A stretch of 11,594 nt of DNA from RFXV01 sp038150465 (GTDB lineage: Bacteria > Bacteroidota > Bacteroidia > Flavobacteriales > Schleiferiaceae). The position numbers were made by a program, and so were the translations under genes. Position 1 is the first letter of the stretch. Every line of letters starts with the position of its first letter. The stretch covers positions 1 to 11,594 of the forward strand of contig JAYOTP010000045.1 in the NCBI GenBank assembly GCA_038150465.1, in the 5' to 3' direction. The notes beneath the pieces were generated by a model. It was not told the DNA's origin, did not search any database, and was given only the letters and a program-made list of their open reading frames with translations. Shown one piece after another: positions 8,435 through 11,594 of this stretch.

Positions 8435-9982
8435 TCAGTTCTTTTGTTTGACGAACATCTCCTCCAGTTCCTCCAGCGATCTACCCTTGGTCTCGGGCAG
8501 AATGCGCAGTAAGAGAAGGACACCGAAGGCGGCGATCAGTCCGTAAATCAGGAAAGTGGTCGCGCTGCCCAGATTGGACAGCTCCCAGGGGAAGATCTGC
8601 TGGATCAACCAGCTGACGAAAGAGTTCACAAAACCGATCACACCAATGGCCAGGCCGCGGTAGAGGTTGGGGAATAACTCGGAAAGCATGACCCACATGA
8701 CCGGGCCCAGAGAGAAGGCGAAACAGGCGATGAAGCCCAGAATGCCGACCAGCACCAGTGTCGAATTCATGTCGATGGCCGCCTCCAGGATGTTTCCTTC
8801 ATTCCGGGCAAATTCCTGATTGCCAATGAGCTCCTTGATCTCGTTCTTGAAGACCACATCGCTTTCAAATACAGCGCCCTCCAAAGAAGACAGCCCCGTT
8901 ACACCCGATGCCTCCAAAGCGGCAATGTCTGAGGCGTCGAGTTGGTAGCGCGCCTGACTGAATCCATAAGCACAAAGCAAAAGACTGATGGCGATGCCGG
9001 TGATGCCGATCAGAAGCAAAGGTCTTCTGCCCATGCGATCGATCAGAAAGATGGCTGCCAGGGTAAAGATGACCGTTGTGAAACTCAGAAGAACACCAGA
9101 GGAAAATGCGGCATCGGTTCCTATGCCAGTTTGCTTGAAGATGGAAGTGGCGTAAAAATAGACCGCGTTGATACCCGTGGCCTGTTGCAGAATGCCCAAA
9201 CTCAGACCCACCAAAAGGATGTAGCGCAGGGCCGGTTGAAAAAGCTCTCCGATGCCCACCTTTGTTTCTTGGTCTTTTTCGCTGATGCTCTTGTTGATGG
9301 TCTCCATCTCGACCTTGGCCTGCTCGCTTCCGTGGATGCTTTCCAGCACCTGCTGCGCCTCGACTTCCATATTGTTTGCATACAGCCACCTCGGGCTTCT
9401 CGGCACGAAGAACAGCAGGATGAAGTAGAGAATGGCCGGGAAGAATTCCACGCCAAGCATCCAGCGCCAGACCGTATCATCATTCAGTATGCTGTCTGGA
9501 GCGCCATTGAATTGGTTGAAATAGTAATTGCTCAAAAAAGCGGCAAAGAAGCCCAAAACGATATTCAACTGTTGAATGGAGACGAGCATGCCTCTGTTCT
9601 CTGCAGAGGAGATCTCCGCTATGTACATGGGCGCCAGGATCAGTGCGGCACCAAAGGCCAGACCGCCGATCATTCGGGCGATGTACAGAGATTCATAGGA
9701 AAACGCATAAGCAGAAGCAAGCGCAGAAAGGGCATAAAGGAAGGCCACGCCGATCAGGATCTTCTTTCTTCCAATCAGATCGCTCAGTCTTCCTGCAATG
9801 AGCATGGCGATCATCGCCGCAAAGGAGGGCGAACTGACCACCCAGCCATTCTGTGCATCACTGAGATCGAATTCCGGAGCCGCATAGGACATAACACCCG
9901 AAATGATCCCTGCATCAAAGCCGAAAAGGAACCCCCCAAGCGAAACCACAAAAGCGACAAGTATGGTCTTTCTTGTCATCAT
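8435..9982 (-). CDS. MFS sugar porter (SP family)
   Basis: A 515-residue, 12-helix inner-membrane transporter of the sugar porter family (XylE/GalP-like), probably a proton symporter. Diagnostic motifs: GRLSDLIGRKK (64-74) after TM2, PRSPRWLY (194-201) after TM6, QQATGINAVYFYA (266-278) in TM7, DRMGRRP (315-321) after TM8, SELFP (434-438), and PETKGRSLEELEE (496-508) at the C-terminus. Between TM9 and TM10, about residues 343-407 form a long, acidic, predicted periplasmic loop, larger than in E. coli XylE. Two adjacent ATGs at 9982 and 9979 are both plausible starts; the first is used, preceded by A-rich AAATAAAG rather than a Shine-Dalgarno. It is the first gene of the sugar block and follows the regulator gene by 125 bp. 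Glucose is the conservative substrate guess. Import of laminaribiose or longer laminari-oligosaccharides is suggested by the cytoplasmic phosphorylase encoded downstream. Confidence 0.93.
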   Translation of the reverse strand: MMTRKTILVAFVVSLGGFLFGFDAGIISGVMSYAAPEFDLSDAQNGWVVSSPSFAAMIAMLIAGRLSDLIGRKKILIGVAFLYALSALASAYAFSYESLYIARMIGGLAFGAALILAPMYIAEISSAENRGMLVSIQQLNIVLGFFAAFLSNYYFNQFNGAPDSILNDDTVWRWMLGVEFFPAILYFILLFFVPRSPRWLYANNMEVEAQQVLESIHGSEQAKVEMETINKSISEKDQETKVGIGELFQPALRYILLVGLSLGILQQATGINAVYFYATSIFKQTGIGTDAAFSSGVLLSFTTVIFTLAAIFLIDRMGRRPLLLIGITGIAISLLLCAYGFSQARYQLDASDIAALEASGVTGLSSLEGAVFESDVVFKNEIKELIGNQEFARNEGNILEAAIDMNSTLVLVGILGFIACFAFSLGPVMWVMLSELFPNLYRGLAIGVIGFVNSFVSWLIQQIFPWELSNLGSATTFLIYGLIAAFGVLLLLRILPETKGRSLEELEEMFVKQKN

Positions 9983-10107
9983 CTTTATTTAAGCACACAC
10001 ATTTCCGGGGGGAAAAAATGCGCGTTGGTTCAATTGCGCGGCCAATTTAGTGGAATCCGCGGCGAAAGTGAACAAATGAGGGCGGAATTATACAAGTGAC
10101 CCAAAGG
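9983..10107 (-). promoter_or_regulatory. Intergenic control region upstream of the sugar block
   Basis: This 125-bp gap separates the response regulator from the MFS gene and is the likeliest promoter site for MFS-GH16-phosphorylase-GH3. On the minus strand it contains TATAAT at 10087-10092, two CGCGCA direct repeats (10019-10024 and 10035-10040, 16 bp start to start), an interrupted GC-rich dyad (CGCGG 10037-10041 / CCGCG 10057-10061 with an inner CCA/TGG) and a small leader hairpin (TTTCC-CCCC-GGAAA, 10002-10015). TAAATTGG at about 10044-10051 is one mismatch from TAnnTTTG, but no correctly spaced -33 box is seen, so no exact promoter is assigned. Confidence 0.4.
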
Positions 10108-10110
10108 TCA
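10097..10110. repeat. Perfect 14-bp palindrome overlapping the regulator stop codon
   Basis: TGACC-CAAA-GGTCA has perfect 5-bp arms and a 4-bp spacer. Its right arm contains the stop codon of the response regulator (TGA on the minus strand). Four bases beyond it on the minus strand lies TATAAT. It could be an operator half-site pair or a tiny hairpin ending the two-component transcript. There is no U-tract, so a classical terminator is unlikely. Confidence 0.35.
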
Positions 10111-10842
10111 ACCACCCGAGATCGCCTGCACGAAAGCCTCCTTCTTCCTTCGGGAAACTTCGACCTTGGTACCATCTTCCATCAGGGCGTAGCCACCATC
10201 CTCCTTGAGGAACTGCACCACGGCATCCAGGTTGACCAGATGGGACTGATGCACGCGGAAGAAACCCTCTGGCCCGAGCATCTCTTCAAATTCCTTGAGG
10301 GTTTTGGTGACCACGATCTGTTTTTTGCTCTTCAAATGGAAGATCGTGTAGTTGTTGGCAGATTCACAACGAACGACCTCTTCCTTCTTGACCAATTCGA
10401 TCCCCTTCAGGGAGGGCAGCGCGAGTTTCTGCACTTTCGACCGATTCTGGACCAGTGCTTCCAGTTTCAGATTGAGGTCGTATTTCTCGCTGTTCTCCCG
10501 AACCTTCAGCAGCGCATCCCGAAGAAGATCCGGGTCCACAGGTTTGGTGAGGTAGTCGATGGCGCTGTAGCGGAACGCCCGAAGGGCATACTCATCGTGT
10601 GCTGTGACAAAAATGAGCTGAAAGTCTTTGAAACGGATCTGCTCCAGAACATCAAACCCGGTCCCATCGTCCATTTGAATGTCGAGAAAGACCAATTCGG
10701 GTTCTGAATCATCGATCAGGGCCACGCCTTCAGCCACTGATGAGGCTTCGGCCGTTACCTGCACCGAATCATCGAGAAGCGTCAGGAGGTTCTTCAGGGC
10801 CGAGCGGCCCTTGGCCTCGTCGTCTATCAGGATTGCTTTCAA
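10108..10842 (-). CDS. LytTR-family DNA-binding response regulator
   Basis: A 244-residue regulator with a receiver domain (about 1-120) and a LytTR DNA-binding domain (about 140-240). Receiver residues are intact: acidic pair Asp7/Asp8 in LIDDE, phosphoacceptor Asp54 in VFLDIQM, Thr80 and Lys100 in YLTKP. LytTR features include VVRCESANNYTIFHL (156-170), FFRVHQSHLVNL (194-205) and the VEVSRRKKEAF end (227-237). The start is a TTG at 10842; the receiver fold begins at its second residue and no in-frame ATG lies close upstream. The gene follows the histidine kinase stop by 5 bp, so the two form one transcript and a cognate pair. Phosphorylation by that kinase should promote binding to direct-repeat DNA sites. 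It may control the sugar block immediately downstream, but this is inferred from position only. Confidence 0.95.
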   Translation of the reverse strand: MKAILIDDEAKGRSALKNLLTLLDDSVQVTAEASSVAEGVALIDDSEPELVFLDIQMDDGTGFDVLEQIRFKDFQLIFVTAHDEYALRAFRYSAIDYLTKPVDPDLLRDALLKVRENSEKYDLNLKLEALVQNRSKVQKLALPSLKGIELVKKEEVVRCESANNYTIFHLKSKKQIVVTKTLKEFEEMLGPEGFFRVHQSHLVNLDAVVQFLKEDGGYALMEDGTKVEVSRRKKEAFVQAISGG

Positions 10843-10847
10843 AATAT

Positions 10848-11594
10848 TCAGTCTTCGATCAAAGGTAGTATCAATTCCACCCGAACGCCGGTCGCGCCCT
10901 CTTCCACATCCGACCGATCCCTCAGCGTTCGGAAACAGTGGAAATCGTATTTCTTGCTCAGGAAAGCAAGGCGTTTATCGGTCAGCCCCAGGGCCACTGA
11001 GGTTTTCTCGACACCGCCAAAATTCTCAGTCGTTTGCTTGGCCTTGGCTTTCAGCCCCGCCCCATTGTCCAGAACTTCGATCTTCAGGGCTTCCCCATCT
11101 TCTTTGATCTTCAGTTCCAAAAGCCCGTCTTTCTCCATGCCCCGGAATCCGTGCTTGATGGCGTTTTCCAGAAATGGCTGTATGATCATCGGTGGAATGG
11201 AAGCGCACTCTCTCAGCTCGTCATCACATTCGATCTCAAATCGGAATTTATCGTCAAAGCGAAGCACTTCCAATTCCAGATAATCGTTCAGGATCTTGAG
11301 CTCGTTATCCAGTGATATGAGCTCCTTCTCATTCCACTCCAGAGTGGCGCGCATCAAACGGGCCAGTTTGCTCAAAAAACGGCTGGAATCCAACGGCTGG
11401 TTCCCCAGGATGAAGTTTTGGATGGAGTACAAGGCATTGAAGAAGAAGTGTGGATTCATTTGTGACCTCAGCAACTGCAATTCCAACTTCTCTCGCTCCT
11501 GCGTCTCGATCAGCTCATTGCGCTTGGCAGCCGCCCGATGCAGTTTCCGGCGCAAAAGAAAAAGGGAAAACAGAAATAGGGCAAGCAGCAGCCC
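10848..11594 (-). CDS. LytS/YehU-type sensor histidine kinase (partial, 5' end off window)
   Basis: The open frame enters from the right edge, giving 248 visible residues, the C-terminal part of a membrane sensor kinase. It begins within a hydrophobic helix (LLLALFLFSLFLL) followed by a basic stop-transfer run, then a short coiled coil. The His_kinase core follows: LRSQMNPHFFFNALYSIQNF, with the phospho-accepting His at codon 11448-11450 (visible residue 49). The ATPase domain has the N box PPMIIQPFLENAIKHG (134-149), the G box DNGAGL (176-181) and ALGLTDKRL (201-209). A TTG at 11555 could be mistaken for a start, but coding clearly continues upstream through the membrane helix. The sensory portion (often TPRs or a membrane-embedded sensor in this family) is missing, so the stimulus is unknown. 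It is followed after 5 bp by its probable partner, the LytTR regulator. Confidence 0.93.
   Translation of the reverse strand, partial: GLLLALFLFSLFLLRRKLHRAAAKRNELIETQEREKLELQLLRSQMNPHFFFNALYSIQNFILGNQPLDSSRFLSKLARLMRATLEWNEKELISLDNELKILNDYLELEVLRFDDKFRFEIECDDELRECASIPPMIIQPFLENAIKHGFRGMEKDGLLELKIKEDGEALKIEVLDNGAGLKAKAKQTTENFGGVEKTSVALGLTDKRLAFLSKKYDFHCFRTLRDRSDVEEGATGVRVELILPLIED

Noticed and set aside
8942..10099. 385-codon plus-strand open frame antisense to the MFS gene
   Set aside because: It lies fully opposite a convincing transporter gene. Its product is rich in Asp, Gln, Lys and His with no domain pattern, as expected for a shadow frame created by codon bias.
9983..10107. LytTR binding sites (paired 9-bp direct repeats)
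   Set aside because: The few GTT-containing stretches match the consensus poorly and are not spaced like a proper pair.
10087..10110. Sigma-70 style promoter TTGACC ... TATAAT
   Set aside because: The spacing between the two hexamers is only 13 bp, too short, and Bacteroidota use a different consensus.
10096..10707. 203-codon plus-strand frame opposite the LytTR regulator
   Set aside because: The minus-strand receiver and LytTR motifs are intact; the plus-strand product has no recognisable feature.
11553..11555. TTG as the true start of the histidine kinase
   Set aside because: The same frame continues to the window edge through a hydrophobic membrane helix and basic residues, so the gene is truncated by the window, not short.

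Overview
The window looks like chromosomal DNA from a Bacteroidota member of moderate GC content, possibly marine or otherwise algal-polysaccharide degrading. This rests on a LytS-type kinase paired with a LytTR response regulator, lipoprotein glycoside hydrolases, the near absence of Shine-Dalgarno sequences, a TAnnTTTG-type -7 element, and a TPR protein with a three-helix C-terminus of a kind I associate with this phylum. The genus cannot be named from the sequence. All seven genes lie on the minus strand and are transcribed right to left. The genes at both edges run off the window.

Layout in transcription order: a sensor histidine kinase (10848-11594, N-terminus cut off) and, 5 bp later, a LytTR response regulator that starts at TTG (10108-10842). 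A 125-bp gap with several dyads and repeats follows (9983-10107). Next is a tightly packed four-gene sugar block: an MFS sugar porter (8435-9982), a GH16 laminarinase-like lipoprotein (7164-8432, 2-bp gap), a cytoplasmic GH149-type beta-1,3-glucan phosphorylase (3722-7147, 16-bp gap) and a GH3 beta-glucosidase lipoprotein (1423-3696, 25-bp gap). After an 85-bp gap with an inverted repeat and a promoter-like -7 box comes a TPR membrane protein (1-1337, C-terminus cut off). No RNA genes, CRISPR arrays, insertion sequences or attachment sites were recognised.

The sugar block reads as a beta-1,3-glucan (laminarin/chrysolaminarin) utilisation operon. The surface or periplasmic GH16 endo-enzyme would cut the polymer. 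GH3 would trim oligosaccharides outside the cytoplasm to glucose. The MFS porter would bring glucose and/or short glucans inside. The phosphorylase, which has no export signal, would split imported oligosaccharides into glucose-1-phosphate. The two-component pair just upstream is the natural candidate regulator. No SusC/SusD pair is visible, so the route across the outer membrane is unexplained within this window. The most notable points are the MFS plus phosphorylase logic without SusCD, the large periplasmic loop in the porter, and the compact control region upstream of the porter.
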